Shown piece by piece: positions 43,522 to 52,711 of a stretch of DNA of 64,000 nt. Position 1 is the stretch's first letter; each line of letters opens with the position of its first letter. Source of the stretch: Dongia rigui (GTDB lineage Bacteria > Pseudomonadota > Alphaproteobacteria > Dongiales > Dongiaceae). The position numbers and the translations under genes were made by a program. The notes under the pieces were generated by a model. The model did not search any database, had not been told where the DNA came from, and saw only the letters and a list, made by a program, of their open reading frames with translations. The DNA is taken from NCBI RefSeq assembly GCF_034044635.1, contig NZ_JAXCLX010000001.1, positions 434,001-498,000 on the forward strand. Reading direction: 5' to 3'.

Positions 43522-43986
43522 TCAAGGTGTTGCCGGGGTCGCCTGTGCCGGCCACTCGACCTTGTCGCCGGCCTGGATGCCCAGTTGCCCAGCCGATCCA
43601 CCCAGGATTTCAAAGACAGCGATCGCCGCACCTTCCGAACTGATCGGATTGGTATCGAACGGCTTTGCCATTGAAGCGACGTTGATGATCTTGCCCTCGG
43701 CGTCGATGAACAGCATGTCGAGCGGCAACGGCGTGTTCTTCATCCAGAAGGCCACAGGCTTGGCGACGGGATAGAGGAACAGCATCCCTTCATTGGGATC
43801 GAGATGTTCCCGATACATCAACCCTTGCGCCCGCTCATCTGCCGTATCGGCGATCTCGGCATCGAATTTATAGGTGCTGCCGCCGGCATGGATCAGGACC
43901 GGCACCTTTTCGGCAGCCAGCGCAACGGTTGAGGCAAAAAGAAGGCAGAAGGCGGCCGCCACTTGTATCAGTCGTTTGAAAGACAA
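43522..43986 (-). CDS. DUF192 family exported protein
   Basis: A 154-residue protein with a signal peptide (residues 1-24, cleavage after ALA) and a DUF192 domain: RAQGLMYREHLDPNEGMLFLYP and FWMKNTPLPLDMLFID are diagnostic. The domain is a small beta barrel of unknown role in the periplasm. It is convergent with the O-methyltransferase. Confidence 0.9.
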   Translation of the reverse strand: MSFKRLIQVAAAFCLLFASTVALAAEKVPVLIHAGGSTYKFDAEIADTADERAQGLMYREHLDPNEGMLFLYPVAKPVAFWMKNTPLPLDMLFIDAEGKIINVASMAKPFDTNPISSEGAAIAVFEILGGSAGQLGIQAGDKVEWPAQATPATP

Positions 43987-44101
43987 ATATGCCTCGCGTG
44001 CAGGATCAGGATCGAACCGGTTGACAGCAGATGACCAGCGACGACGCCCACCGTCAAGCGCCAGCGGGGCACATTCGCGTGCCCAGACGCCTTTGGGTAC
44101 G

Positions 44102-44131
44102 TTGACAAGCTCCAGCGGCGCGGCGTCTATT
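44102..44131 (+). promoter_or_regulatory. Probable promoter of coxG
   Basis: TTGACA (44102-44107) and TCTATT (44126-44131) are spaced by 18 bases, and GGGAGAG precedes the coxG ATG at 44161. Matches the sigma-70 consensus well at -35, moderately at -10. Confidence 0.45.
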
Positions 44132-44160
44132 TTAGCAAGAATTGGCTAGGGAGAGACGTC

Positions 44161-44820
44161 ATGGACATTTCCGGCGAATACCCGATTCCGGCGCCGCGCG
44201 CCGTCGTCTGGGCCGCGCTCAACGATCCTGACATCCTCAAAAGCGTCATCGCCGGCTGCGAGGAACTGGTCCGTGACGGCGACGGATTTACTGCGACCGT
44301 CGTTGCCAAGGTCGGGCCGGTAAAGGCCAAATTCGGCGGCCGCATCACCCTTTCCGACATCGACCCGCCCAATGGCTATACCATCACCGGCGAGGGACAG
44401 GGTGGCGCCGCCGGCTTCGCCAAGGGCGGCGCCAAGGTCAATTTGAGCGATGATGGTCAGGGCGGCACGATCCTGAAATACACTGCCGACGCCCAGATCG
44501 GCGGCAAGCTGGCTCAGATTGGCTCGCGCCTCATCGAAGGCACGGCCAAGAAGATGGCTGACGATTTCTTCAGCGCCTTTGCGGCGGCCGTCTCCGCGCA
44601 TCCATCGAATGATGCCGCTGCCGCCGCCCCCAGCCTTGAAGCACAAGGTGCTGCGGCACCGGGCGTCGAAGCCGTAGCGGCCTCCGAAGCAGCGGCGGCA
44701 GCCGCGGCGCCGATCGCCACCCCAGCTCCGGCACCCGCGAAAAGTCTGCACCCGGCCATCTGGATCAGCGGCCTCGTCGCCGTGGTTGGCGGCGTGCTCT
44801 ATCTCTTCGCCCGTCGATAG
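44161..44820 (+). CDS. coxG: CoxG-like SRPBCC protein
   Basis: A 219-residue protein with an N-terminal SRPBCC/CoxG domain (SGEYPIPAPRAVVWAALNDPDIL ... GGKLAQIGSRLIEGTAKKMADDFF), a 50-residue Ala/Pro linker and one C-terminal membrane segment (IWISGLVAVVGGVLYLFARR). In Oligotropha CoxG anchors CO dehydrogenase to the membrane and transfers electrons to quinones. It stands 280 bases upstream of coxS on the same strand with its own promoter. Confidence 0.88.
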   Translation: MDISGEYPIPAPRAVVWAALNDPDILKSVIAGCEELVRDGDGFTATVVAKVGPVKAKFGGRITLSDIDPPNGYTITGEGQGGAAGFAKGGAKVNLSDDGQGGTILKYTADAQIGGKLAQIGSRLIEGTAKKMADDFFSAFAAAVSAHPSNDAAAAAPSLEAQGAAAPGVEAVAASEAAAAAAAPIATPAPAPAKSLHPAIWISGLVAVVGGVLYLFARR

Positions 44821-44969
44821 GCGCCACCGCACCAGCCAATTGCTGCCGAATGCAGCAATGTTTATGCAACACACATCTGACGCATCGCAGCAATGATGCT
44901 TTTATAGGCATCGCCAGGTGCCGGCGCTGTTGCATGGGCATGACGTAAGGCATTGAACGTATTCTCGCC

Positions 44970-44998
44970 TTGACTTTCATTTGGGCGGGCAATCTTAA
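44970..44998 (+). promoter_or_regulatory. Possible promoter of coxS
   Basis: TTGACT (44970-44975) and TCTTAA (44993-44998) are 17 bases apart, in the 278-base gap between coxG and coxS. The gap holds no gene. The match is moderate. Confidence 0.3.
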
Positions 44999-45098
44999 TT
45001 CTCTCATCGATCTTGGTACGCGTCTGGATCAGGGAAGACGCGATTGAAAACGAAGGCAGCGCGTGGCGCCAAGCCACGGCAACTCAAGGGAGGATCGA

Positions 45099-45578
45099 AT
45101 GCCCACCGTTAAGATGACGGTGAACGGCAAAGCTGTTTCGGCGGATGTCGAAGCACGTACACTGCTCGTTCATTTCCTACGCGACACACTTGAACTCACC
45201 GGCACTCATGTCGGCTGCGACACCGCGCAATGCGGCGCCTGTACCGTGCATGTCAATGGCAAGGCGGTGAAATCCTGCAATGTACTGGCGGTTCAGCTGG
45301 ATGGCGCGCAGGTAACGACGATCGAAGGCCTTGCGACCGGCGACACGTTGCACCCGATGCAGGAAGCTTTTCGCGACAATCACGGCCTGCAATGCGGCTT
45401 CTGCACGCCCGGCATGGTCATGAGCGCCATCGATCTCGTTCAGGGCAAGAACAACCTGAGCGAGACCGAAATTCGCGCCGGCCTCGAGGGCAATATCTGC
45501 CGCTGTACTGGCTACCATAACATCGTGAAGGCGGTGAAAGCGGGCGCCAGCGCGATGCAAGCCGGAAAAGGGAGGTAA
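45099..45578 (+). CDS. coxS: Carbon-monoxide-dehydrogenase-type small subunit, [2Fe-2S]
   Basis: A 159-residue iron-sulfur subunit of the xanthine oxidase family. The plant-type cluster cysteines are in [21 protein letters not shown], and the second cluster in CGFCTPGM and CRCTGY. It passes electrons from the Mo site to FAD. The ATG at 45099 follows AGGGAGG; an earlier in-frame start adds unrelated residues. It is first in the coxS-coxL-coxM operon. Confidence 0.94.
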   Translation: MPTVKMTVNGKAVSADVEARTLLVHFLRDTLELTGTHVGCDTAQCGACTVHVNGKAVKSCNVLAVQLDGAQVTTIEGLATGDTLHPMQEAFRDNHGLQCGFCTPGMVMSAIDLVQGKNNLSETEIRAGLEGNICRCTGYHNIVKAVKAGASAMQAGKGR

Positions 45579-45581
45579 GCC

Positions 45582-47969
45582 ATGGCTGATTCAGGACAGG
45601 CAACCGGCATCGGCGCCTCGCCCAAACGCAAAGAAGATTTCCGTTTCCTCACCGGCCGCGGGACCTATACCGACGACATCAATCGTCCCGGCCAGACCTA
45701 TGCCTATATCCTGCGCTCGCCCCATGCCCACGCCGAGATCGTCAAGATCGACACGGCGGCTGCCAAAGGCATGCCCGGCGTGGTCGCCATCTTTACCGGT
45801 GCCGATTACGACAAGGGCGGCGTTCCCTGCGGCTGGCAGATTCACAGCAAAGACGGCAGCCCAATGATCGAGCCGCCGCATTTCCCGCTGTGCAAGGACC
45901 GCGTTCGCCATGTCGGCGACCAAGTGGCACTGGTCATCGGCAAAAGCCTGGCAGAAGCACGCGATGCCGCCGAGGCGATCAACGTCACCTACAAGGAACT
46001 GCCGGCCATCGTCTCGACCGCCGGCGCCGACAAGGCGGGTGCGGCCCAAGTGTGGCCGGATGCCAAGAACAATACCTGTTTCGACTGGCATATCGGCGAC
46101 AAGGCGGCGGTCGATGCGGCCTTTGCCAAGGCGCATCACGTCACCAAGCTCGACCTCGTCAACCAGCGCCTGGCGCCCAATGCCATGGAGCCGCGCGCGG
46201 CCGTCGGCGATTACGACAGGGCGACCGGTGAATACACGCTCTACACCACCAGCCAGAATCCGCATGTCATTCGCCTGCTGATGGGCGCCTTCGTGCTGCA
46301 GATTCCGGAACACAAGCTGCGCGTCGTAGCACCCGATGTGGGTGGCGGCTTCGGCTCCAAGATCTTCCATTATTCGGAAGAGGCGCTCGTTACCTGGGCG
46401 TCGGAAAAGGTGCGCAAGCCCGTCAAATGGACGTCGGACCGCTCCGAAGCCTTCATCTCCGATGCGCAAGGCCGCGATCATGTCAGCCATGCCGAGCTCG
46501 CACTCGACAAGGACGGCAAGTTCCTCGCCCTGCGCGTCAACACGATCGCCAATATGGGCGCCTATCTCTCAACCTTCGCGCCCTGCGTACCGACCTATCT
46601 TTCGGCCACGCTGTTGGCTGGCGTCTACACGACGCCGGCCATCTATGCCGAGGTGAAGGCCGTCTTCACCAATACTGTCGCCGTCGACGCCTATCGTGGC
46701 GCCGGACGACCGGAGACGACCTATCTGCTGGAGCGGCTGGTCGAAAAGGCGGCGCGTGAGACCGGCATCGACCGCGTCGAATTGCGGCGGAAGAACTTCA
46801 TTCCGAAGACCGCCTTCCCCTACCAGACCCCGGTCGCCCTGCAATATGACAGCGGCGATTATGATGCGACGCTCGATCTTGCCCTCAAACTGGGTGATTG
46901 GGCGGGCTTCGAAACACGCCGGGCCGAGGCGCAAAAGCGCGGCAAGCTGCGTGGTATCGGCATCTCCACCTATATCGAAGCTTGCGGCATTGCGCCGTCG
47001 GCCGTGGTGGGATCGTTGGGTGCCCGTGCTGGCCTTTACGAATGCGGCCAGATCCGCGTTCATCCAACCGGTTCCGTCACCGTCTTCACCGGCACCCACA
47101 GCCATGGCCAGGGTCACGAAACGACCTTTGCCCAGTTGGTCTCGGACACCCTCGGCGTGCCGTTCGAAAGCGTCGAAGTGAGCCACGGCGACACCAACAA
47201 GGTGCCGTTCGGGATGGGTACCTATGGCTCGCGGTCGCTGGCCGTCGGTGGTTCCGCCATCGTCAAGGCGATGGACAAGATCATCGCCAAGGCCAAGCGC
47301 ATCGCCGCCCATCTGATGGAAGCGTCAGTCGCCGACATCGATTTCAAGAACGGCGAGTTCACCGTGAAGGGGACGGACAAGAAGGTGACCTTTGGCCAGG
47401 TGGCCCTCACCGCCTATGTCCCGCATAACTATCCCATCACGGAGCTGGAGCCGGGGCTTGAGGAGACGGCGTTCTACGACCCGCTCAACTTCACCTATCC
47501 CGGCGGCACGCATATCTGCGAGGTCGAGATCGACCCCGAGACGGGTGTGACGCAGGTGCTGAACTTTACGGCCGTCGACGATATCGGCCGCGTCATCAAC
47601 CCGATGATCGTCGAGGGCCAGGTGCATGGCGGTGTGGTGCAGGGTATCGGCCAGGCCTTGCTTGAGAACTGCGCCTATGACCAGGAAACCGGCCAGCTGC
47701 TGACCGGCTCCTACATGGACTACACCATGCCGCGTGCTGATGATGTTCCGAACATCGTCGTCGCCAACCACGCCACGATGTGCACGCATAACCCGCTGGG
47801 GTCGAAAGGTGTTGGCGAGGTGGGTGCCATCGGTTCGCCACCTGCCGTCATCAATGCGGTTCTCGATGCCCTGAGGCCGGTGGGCGTCAGCGATATCTCG
47901 ATGCCGGCGACACCCCACAAGGTCTGGCAGGCCATTCAATCGGCCGGCCGCGCCAAAGCCGCGGAATAA
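45582..47969 (+). CDS. coxL: Xanthine-oxidase-family molybdenum subunit, form II CoxL-like
   Basis: The 795-residue Mo-hydroxylase large subunit. The active-site loop reads AYRGAGR (residues 370-376), the form II signature, in place of AYXCSFR that carries the Cu-binding Cys in proven (form I) CO dehydrogenases. Mo-pterin binding motifs (GGGFGSK near 250; QGHETTF near 510) and the essential Glu near the C-terminus (GSKGVGEVG) are present. The gene order S-L-M is also that of form II. The true substrate, CO or another small molecule, is not settled by sequence. Confidence 0.9.
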   Translation: MADSGQATGIGASPKRKEDFRFLTGRGTYTDDINRPGQTYAYILRSPHAHAEIVKIDTAAAKGMPGVVAIFTGADYDKGGVPCGWQIHSKDGSPMIEPPHFPLCKDRVRHVGDQVALVIGKSLAEARDAAEAINVTYKELPAIVSTAGADKAGAAQVWPDAKNNTCFDWHIGDKAAVDAAFAKAHHVTKLDLVNQRLAPNAMEPRAAVGDYDRATGEYTLYTTSQNPHVIRLLMGAFVLQIPEHKLRVVAPDVGGGFGSKIFHYSEEALVTWASEKVRKPVKWTSDRSEAFISDAQGRDHVSHAELALDKDGKFLALRVNTIANMGAYLSTFAPCVPTYLSATLLAGVYTTPAIYAEVKAVFTNTVAVDAYRGAGRPETTYLLERLVEKAARETGIDRVELRRKNFIPKTAFPYQTPVALQYDSGDYDATLDLALKLGDWAGFETRRAEAQKRGKLRGIGISTYIEACGIAPSAVVGSLGARAGLYECGQIRVHPTGSVTVFTGTHSHGQGHETTFAQLVSDTLGVPFESVEVSHGDTNKVPFGMGTYGSRSLAVGGSAIVKAMDKIIAKAKRIAAHLMEASVADIDFKNGEFTVKGTDKKVTFGQVALTAYVPHNYPITELEPGLEETAFYDPLNFTYPGGTHICEVEIDPETGVTQVLNFTAVDDIGRVINPMIVEGQVHGGVVQGIGQALLENCAYDQETGQLLTGSYMDYTMPRADDVPNIVVANHATMCTHNPLGSKGVGEVGAIGSPPAVINAVLDALRPVGVSDISMPATPHKVWQAIQSAGRAKAAE

Positions 47970-47980
47970 GGGAGGACACC

Positions 47981-48775
47981 ATGCACAATTTCGCATTCCA
48001 TCGTCCCGCTTCCACGGCGGATGCCGTGAAAGCCTTGGGATCGGCCAGCGACGGCAAGATCATCGCCGGCGGGCAGACACTCCTGCCAACCTTGCGCCAG
48101 CGCCTTGCCTCACCCAGCGATCTCGTCGATCTCGGCGCGATTGCGGACCTCAAAGGCATCAAGGCCGAAGGTGACGGCCTCACCATCGGCGCCATGACGA
48201 CCCATGCCGAAGTCGCCTCCTCGGCGATCGTGCAAGGGACCATCCCCGCCCTCGCCCACCTCGCTGCCCATATCGGCGACCGGCAGGTGCGGGCGCGGGG
48301 CACCATCGGTGGCTCGCTCGCCAATAACGACCCCGCGGCCGATTATCCGGCGGCGGTCCTCGGCCTCGGCGCCACGATCCGCACCAACAAGCGCGAGATC
48401 AAGGCGGATGACTACTTCCAAGGCATGTTCTCGACCGCCTTGGCAGATGGCGAAATCATCACCGCCGTGCATTTTCCCAAACCGGAAAAGGCTGGTTACG
48501 AGAAGTTCGTGCAGCCCGCGTCGCGCTTCGCCCTGGTCGGCGTCTTTGTCGCCAAGACCAAGGCCGGTGTCCGGGTCGCCGTGACCGGTGCCGGTCAGGA
48601 AGGCGTCTTCCGGGCCAAGGAAGTGGAAGCGGCGCTCGCGAATTTCACCGCCGATGCCGCCAAGGGGGCGAAGGTCCCCGCCGGTCATCTCAATACCGAT
48701 CTCCATGGCTCGGCCGAATACCGGGCGCATCTGATCAGCGTGCTGGCCGGCCGCGCGGTTGCTGCCGCCAAATAG
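47981..48775 (+). CDS. coxM: Carbon-monoxide-dehydrogenase-type FAD-binding subunit
   Basis: A 264-residue FAD-binding medium subunit. The FAD motif AGGQTLLPTLRQRLA starts near residue 28 and RGTIGGSLANNDPAADYPA follows near 105. It completes the coxS-coxL-coxM enzyme and is followed at once by a strong terminator. Maturation genes coxDEF are not in the window. Confidence 0.93.
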   Translation: MHNFAFHRPASTADAVKALGSASDGKIIAGGQTLLPTLRQRLASPSDLVDLGAIADLKGIKAEGDGLTIGAMTTHAEVASSAIVQGTIPALAHLAAHIGDRQVRARGTIGGSLANNDPAADYPAAVLGLGATIRTNKREIKADDYFQGMFSTALADGEIITAVHFPKPEKAGYEKFVQPASRFALVGVFVAKTKAGVRVAVTGAGQEGVFRAKEVEAALANFTADAAKGAKVPAGHLNTDLHGSAEYRAHLISVLAGRAVAAAK

Positions 48776-48799
48776 AAGTTTACCTCCGACCGAACGAAG

Positions 48800-48835
48800 A
48801 AGGGCGGGATCCATTGGATCCCGCCCTTTCTTTTT
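48800..48835 (+). terminator. Rho-independent terminator of the cox operon
   Basis: AAGGGCGGGATCC and GGATCCCGCCCTT form a perfect 13-base stem with an ATT loop, followed by TCTTTTT. It ends the plus-strand cox transcript; the stem would also act for the convergent chemoreceptor, though without a full T-run there. Confidence 0.93.
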
Positions 48836-48854
48836 GTCGCGGCGATGGCTGGTA

Positions 48855-50939
48855 TCAGCCGGCCCGCACCTTGGCGATGAAGGAATCCACTTCACGCCGC
48901 AATGCTTCCGACTGGCGCGAGAGCTCGGAGGAAGCACCCAGCACCTCACCCGCAGCCCCGCCCACTTCGTTCGCCGCCTCGTTAACGCCGCCGATATTAC
49001 GGGCGACTTCGTCGACGCCACTCGCCGCCTGCTGGGCGTTGTTCGAGATCTCCTTGGTCGCCGCCGATTGTTCTTCAACCGCCGCCGCAATACCGGAGGC
49101 GATCTCGTTGATGCGGGCGATGGTGGCGCGGATATGCCCCATCGCCTCCGCGGCGTGCCGCGTCACCTGCTGCATGCCACCGATCTGGACCGAGATCTCC
49201 TCGGTCGCCTTGGCGGTCTGCGAGGCAAGGTTCTTCACTTCTGAGGCCACCACGGCAAAGCCCTTGCCGGCTTCACCGGCGCGGGCCGCTTCGATCGTGG
49301 CGTTCAAGGCCAACAGATTCGTCTGGCTGGCGATATCGTTGATGAGCTGCACGATGCCGCCGATCTTTTCGGCAGCGACCGCCAGCCCTTCCACCGTCTC
49401 GCCGGTCTTGGCCGCCTCGTCCACCGCCGTGCGGGCGACGGTGGAACTGTCTGCCACCTGGCGGCTGATTTCCGTGATCGAGGAGGAAAGCTCCTCGGCC
49501 GCCGCTGCGACCGTCGTCACATTGGCCGAGGCCTGGGTGGTTGCCGCGGCCACCGCCGTCGATTGGCGCGTCGCCTCTTCCGCCGTGCCGGAAAGCGAGC
49601 TGGCATTCGACTGCAATTCCGTGGCCGCCGAGGAAACACCCTCGACCACGCCCTTGATGGCGGCCTCGAAGCTGTCGGCGAGATCCAGCATGGCCTTGCG
49701 CCGTTCGTTGGCCAGGCGCTGTTCCGACGCCTTCTGCTCGTCGCGCAGGCGGTCGACCTCGATCAGCTTTTCCTTGAAGAAGTCGATGGCGCGCGCCATG
49801 ACGCCGAGTTCGTCACGGCGTTTGGTGAGCGGCACCTCAAGCGCGGTATTGCCGCCCGCCAACCCCTCGACCGCACCGGTCAAGGCATGGATCGGCTTCG
49901 TCGCCACGTACCGCACGAGCAAGGCGATAATGATACCAAGCGAGACGACGATGATGCCCGAGACGATCAGCACCGTGTTGGTCAGCTTGTTGACCGGTGC
50001 CTGCATCTTGTCCTCCGGCAAGTTTACCATCACCGACCAACGGTCGTTTGATAGGCCTGCTGCCACCGGCATGAAGATGCGCGTGACGTCGGTATCGAGC
50101 GAGGCAGAATGATCCGCCATCTCAAAACGCTCGCCCTTCTTGATCGATTCCAGCGCGGCATTGAGGGACGGTGAAATCTCTTGGATCGGCTTGCCCAGCG
50201 ACTTGGCGTCGCTATAGGCCGCCCACACACCGCCATTTGAAACCAGCGAAACAGATCCCGTCTCGAACGGCTTCATCTCACCGAGCAGCCCGTTGAGGCC
50301 TTCCAGCAGCAAATCGATGCCAGCGACACCAATCACCTTGCCGTCGACGACGATCGGCACGGCGGCACTGGTCATCAGCACTTCCTTGCCGTTGACGACA
50401 TAGGGGTAAGGCTCCAGCAATTGCTCCTGGCCGCTGTCATGGGCCAGCAGGTAGTAATCGCCCGCACCCGGCTTGGTATAATCGGTGAGCGCCGTCAGCG
50501 GCGCACCGCGCGCCAGATAGGGCACAAAGCGGCCAGTGTCGTCATGCCCATCGGTCTTGGCGAATTCGGCGTCCTTGCCATCAAAGGCGTTGGGCTCGAA
50601 CGCCACCCAGGTCGCCAGCAAATTGGGATTGTCATCGAGCAGCTTCTGCAGCGAGGCCAACATCGCAGCGCGGCTCGGCGCCTTGCCGGCGATCTGCCCC
50701 ACCGCGTTTGCGGCCGTCGCCCGTGCCGAGCCGAAGGCACCGGCGATGACGTTGCTGACCTTTTCAGCGGCATTGGTCGCCACCTCGGTACCCAGCCCGC
50801 TGCTGAGATCACCCACCGTGGTGCTGCTGTTGGAAACGGTGATCCAGGTGGAAAGCGCCAGCCCGGCCAGAAGGGCAACCAGGATGGGCAACAGAATCTT
50901 GACGGCAAGCGAACCACCCGCCGGTTTACCAACGCTCAT
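48855..50939 (-). CDS. Methyl-accepting chemotaxis protein with dCache sensor
   Basis: A 694-residue transmembrane chemoreceptor. It has a short cytoplasmic tail, TM1 (about 13-34), a periplasmic dCache-type sensor (to about 330; pieces include [12 protein letters not shown] and [33 protein letters not shown]), TM2 (about 332-353), HAMP, and the signalling coiled coil with [30 protein letters not shown]. The classical amino-acid dCache motif is not evident, so the ligand is open. It is monocistronic. Confidence 0.94.
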   Translation of the reverse strand: MSVGKPAGGSLAVKILLPILVALLAGLALSTWITVSNSSTTVGDLSSGLGTEVATNAAEKVSNVIAGAFGSARATAANAVGQIAGKAPSRAAMLASLQKLLDDNPNLLATWVAFEPNAFDGKDAEFAKTDGHDDTGRFVPYLARGAPLTALTDYTKPGAGDYYLLAHDSGQEQLLEPYPYVVNGKEVLMTSAAVPIVVDGKVIGVAGIDLLLEGLNGLLGEMKPFETGSVSLVSNGGVWAAYSDAKSLGKPIQEISPSLNAALESIKKGERFEMADHSASLDTDVTRIFMPVAAGLSNDRWSVMVNLPEDKMQAPVNKLTNTVLIVSGIIVVSLGIIIALLVRYVATKPIHALTGAVEGLAGGNTALEVPLTKRRDELGVMARAIDFFKEKLIEVDRLRDEQKASEQRLANERRKAMLDLADSFEAAIKGVVEGVSSAATELQSNASSLSGTAEEATRQSTAVAAATTQASANVTTVAAAAEELSSSITEISRQVADSSTVARTAVDEAAKTGETVEGLAVAAEKIGGIVQLINDIASQTNLLALNATIEAARAGEAGKGFAVVASEVKNLASQTAKATEEISVQIGGMQQVTRHAAEAMGHIRATIARINEIASGIAAAVEEQSAATKEISNNAQQAASGVDEVARNIGGVNEAANEVGGAAGEVLGASSELSRQSEALRREVDSFIAKVRAG

Positions 50940-51047
50940 GGTTTTTACTCCCAGGACACTTTGTTTATCCTAAGGAATATCAGCCCAACTCGTTAATAAG
51001 TTGTGAAGCATGTCCCATTGCACGTCGCCGCTGCGTGGGACAGCCGC

Positions 51048-52682
51048 CTAGCCTTTGCTGCAGATGCGTTGCTGCGGGTCCGCCGGCAAGTGGTCGCCCT
51101 GGCTGGCGATATAGTCCTTGAAGGCATTGAGATCGCTGTCGCCTTGCACGCGGTTCGCGCCCTCCCGCAATGCAATGAAGCGGTCGCCGCCATCGGCAAG
51201 GAAAGAATTGACCACCACGCGATAGCGGCGCTCCGGCATCAGTTTTGTCGGTCCAAGGCGCAGGGTGTCGCCAAGGATCTTGTCACCCTCTGGCCGCCGA
51301 TCGTCATAGCAATAGCTAAAGCCAGCCGAGATCTGCAGGATGCGCGGCTTGCGGTCGGCCGGCTGGTCGAGCCATTGCTGTTCCAGCAACGTCTTGATCT
51401 GGGCGCCGGTCAAATCCATCGCCACCAGGTTGTTGCCGAAGGGTTGTACGGCGAAAAGGTCGCCCAGGCTGACAGCAAGGCCCGCCGCCGGATTGCTCGG
51501 CAGATCCTGGCGAATGCCGCCCGGATTCATGAAGGCAATCTCCGCCCCCAGCAGGCGCCCGGCCGCCAATTGCGCATCGGCAATGACATCACCCAGGGCG
51601 GATTCACCGCTGGCATTCGGCTTGCGCGATAAAGGGACTGCGAGCGTTCCAACCGGCTGCGCCCGGATCGGTGCCGTCTTGCTTTCGGCCGCCGCGACGA
51701 TCGCCGCGATTTGCGCGTCCGGCTTCAGGTCATGCGTGACCGGCACATTGCGCACGGCCGCTGCCGCCACATCGCCACCCTGGAGCGTCAGGTCGATGAC
51801 GCTCAGCATGCGGCCATAACTCGCCGTTTGCGAGACCAATCGGCCGTTGAGGCGGCAGGCATAGGCCTGGTGCGTGTGGCCCGTGATGAAGAGGTCGATC
51901 GCCGGATCTGCCGCGGCCACGATGTCGTTCAACGCGCCGACCATGTCTTGGCAGGCGGCGCCGTCCTGCGCGATATCGGCAGGCGCGCTGGCCCCTTCAT
52001 GCATGATGGCGACAATCGCCTCCACCCCATTGCGGCGCAATTCCGCTGCATAGCGATTGAGGGCCTCGGTCGGATTGAGAAAGCGCAAGCCATTGATCCC
52101 GGCTGCAGCAACGATGGTCGGCGTCTCCGCCGTCACCACGCCGACAAACCCCACCTTGATGCCGCCGAATGACCGGACGACAAACGGTGGAAAAAGAGGC
52201 TTACCCGTATCCGCTGCCACCACGTTTGCCGCGAGGTAATCGAAGGTGGCGCCCTTGAAGGTGCCGTCACCTGATTTCTTGCGCCGCAGTTCCTCGGCGC
52301 CGTAATCGAATTCATGATTGCCCACGACATTGATGCCAAGGCCGATCCGGTTCATGACATCGATTGTCGGTTCATCTTTGAGCAGGGCCGAAACCAACGG
52401 GCTGGCACCGGTCAGATCACCCGCACTCACAATGATATTGTTGGGATGACCCGCCTGCTGCTGCGCAATCATTGTCGCCAGATACGCAGCACCGCCGGTT
52501 TCGGCCATCTCTGTCTCACCGTTGACGGTCACCGGCAATCGCCCGGGGCTTGGCTTTTCCGCCTGGATGTTGCCGTGGAAATCATTGAAAGCGAGTATGC
52601 GCAGCGTCACCGGACCGCCATGGGGCGCGGCGCAAGCGACGGTGAAAAGGAACACGGCAGAACACAACAAGCGCTTCAACAT
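51048..52682 (-). CDS. 5'-nucleotidase/2',3'-cyclic phosphodiesterase family protein
   Basis: A 544-residue exported metallophosphatase. A lipoprotein-like signal (TVACAAP) precedes the metallophos domain: LAFNDFHGNIQ, SAGDLTGASPL, VVGNHEFDYG, IMHEGAS and FITGHTHQ carry the dinuclear-metal residues. The C-terminal 5_nucleotid_C domain starts near residue 330 with PLSRKPNASGESALGDVIADA and has NPGGIRQDL. It should release phosphate from nucleotides in the periplasm. ATG 52682 is chosen because GGAGGGAC precedes it. Confidence 0.9.
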   Translation of the reverse strand: MLKRLLCSAVFLFTVACAAPHGGPVTLRILAFNDFHGNIQAEKPSPGRLPVTVNGETEMAETGGAAYLATMIAQQQAGHPNNIIVSAGDLTGASPLVSALLKDEPTIDVMNRIGLGINVVGNHEFDYGAEELRRKKSGDGTFKGATFDYLAANVVAADTGKPLFPPFVVRSFGGIKVGFVGVVTAETPTIVAAAGINGLRFLNPTEALNRYAAELRRNGVEAIVAIMHEGASAPADIAQDGAACQDMVGALNDIVAAADPAIDLFITGHTHQAYACRLNGRLVSQTASYGRMLSVIDLTLQGGDVAAAAVRNVPVTHDLKPDAQIAAIVAAAESKTAPIRAQPVGTLAVPLSRKPNASGESALGDVIADAQLAAGRLLGAEIAFMNPGGIRQDLPSNPAAGLAVSLGDLFAVQPFGNNLVAMDLTGAQIKTLLEQQWLDQPADRKPRILQISAGFSYCYDDRRPEGDKILGDTLRLGPTKLMPERRYRVVVNSFLADGGDRFIALREGANRVQGDSDLNAFKDYIASQGDHLPADPQQRICSKG

Positions 52683-52711
52683 ATGTCCCTCCGTCATTTC
52701 CCGTCGCTGGT

